From assembly GCA_035041965.1 (NCBI GenBank), contig JAPYMA010003033.1, positions 1-64,000 of the forward strand: a DNA stretch of 64,000 nt, read 5' to 3'. Position 1 is the stretch's first letter. Every line of letters starts with the position of its first letter. Both the position numbers and the translations under genes were made by a program. Below are positions 63,405 through 64,000 of the stretch, one piece after another. Below the pieces are notes generated by a model. The model was not told the origin of the DNA, searched no databases, and saw only the letters and a list, made by a program, of their open reading frames with translations. Source of the stretch: Anisakis pegreffii (lineage: Eukaryota > Nematoda > Chromadorea > Rhabditida > Anisakidae).

Positions 63405-64000
63405 CCGAATTTTCAACAGTTTCCTACGTCAAAAGAAGCCGTGATGGATGGAATGAAATAGTAAAAGGAACTAAATTTTCTTATCGATCTATATCGGCAA
63501 TATTGATGATGATAAATCGGCATGTTCAGATATGACTGCGAGAATCTCTTCATTTCCTTCTCATTGAAACAAATCAGTAGCATATCATCAATTATCTGTG
63601 TGCAATTAAAAATGCACAAAATCGATCATTCATAAGATCACTTAAACTAAAACTTTGTTGATTTGTAAAATTCATCTCAAAAGCTCAATTCCATGTCAAC
63701 AAGAGCTCAATTTTGAGAATTCATGTTCTGAGGCAACGACGAACAAATGTTTGCGGTTTTCAGTTATATAAAGATTTTGTTCCTAATTCATAAGTCGTGT
63801 CCTCATAATTCTGTTCTCTTGTGTAAACTATGCAAAAAGCTGACAAATGCGAAAACACACGCACCACATGGATCTTTGTAAACATTCACGAGTCAAAAAT
63901 CCGGAATATTCACTGTCCTAGTGATAGCTGAACGCTAAAACGTTTACATATTAATAGAAGAGGTTCAAATCTGATTAACAGATCGTTCTTCATCCAGCAG
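63405..64000. other. Window edge, no gene seen
   Basis: AT-rich; a 68-codon minus frame at 63413-63619 has no supporting splice signals or recognisable sequence. Confidence 0.4.

Noticed and set aside
1..64000. rRNA, tRNA, CRISPR arrays, prokaryotic operons
   Set aside because: No cloverleaf with conserved A/B boxes, rRNA core sequence, regularly spaced repeats or Shine-Dalgarno-led gene runs were seen; the gene structure is clearly spliced eukaryotic.

Overview
The window is eukaryotic and looks like a nematode nuclear contig. Genes are split into short exons, introns end in compact acceptors such as TTTCAG, TTTTAG or TTGCAG without long pyrimidine tracts, and the sequence is AT-rich with microsatellites and small DNA transposons. 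The ORFs alone are misleading, so I rebuilt gene models by hand from splice sites, reading phase and protein similarity. Species cannot be named; a parasitic, possibly ascarid or spirurid, nematode is a guess.

Four gene models are well supported. (1) 2482-3645 (-): three exons encoding a 123-residue secreted protein with ten cysteines. (2) 7314-7781 (+): the 3' exons of a Cys/Gln-rich protein, with a 78-nt intron that is also open in frame. (3) 9170-15204 (-): an eleven-exon, 519-residue Na+/H+ antiporter of the NHA/SLC9B family, with one GC-AG intron and an old hAT element in another intron. (4) 27159-31239 (-): a seven-exon, 199-residue E3 ubiquitin ligase of the ZNRF1/ZNRF2 type, with its N-terminal glycine (myristoylation-type start), C2H2-like zinc finger and RING.

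Right of about 31 kb I recognise no protein family. There are several exon-like blocks with good acceptors, coding-like codons and matching phases (35922-38111, 42979-44048, 51405-51846, 53805-54068; single blocks at 48772, 56020 and 59445) and some plain ORFs (45659-46045, 56725-57024). I give these as low-confidence candidates without function.

Mobile DNA: four non-autonomous hAT-type elements were found from CAGNGG..CTCAACC-like termini and 8-bp flanking duplications: 5100-5424, 9909-10560 (degraded), 41302-42147 and 57602-57792. The 9909 and 41302 copies are related in opposite orientation; the 41302 and 57602 copies share one end. Tandem repeats include an ATT/AGT microsatellite (3793-4127) and several short minisatellites. 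The long stretches 15.2-23.5, 24.0-27.1, 46-48.7, 49-51, 54.1-56.0 and 59.5-62.4 kb show no gene I can support. I saw no rRNA, tRNA or CRISPR array.
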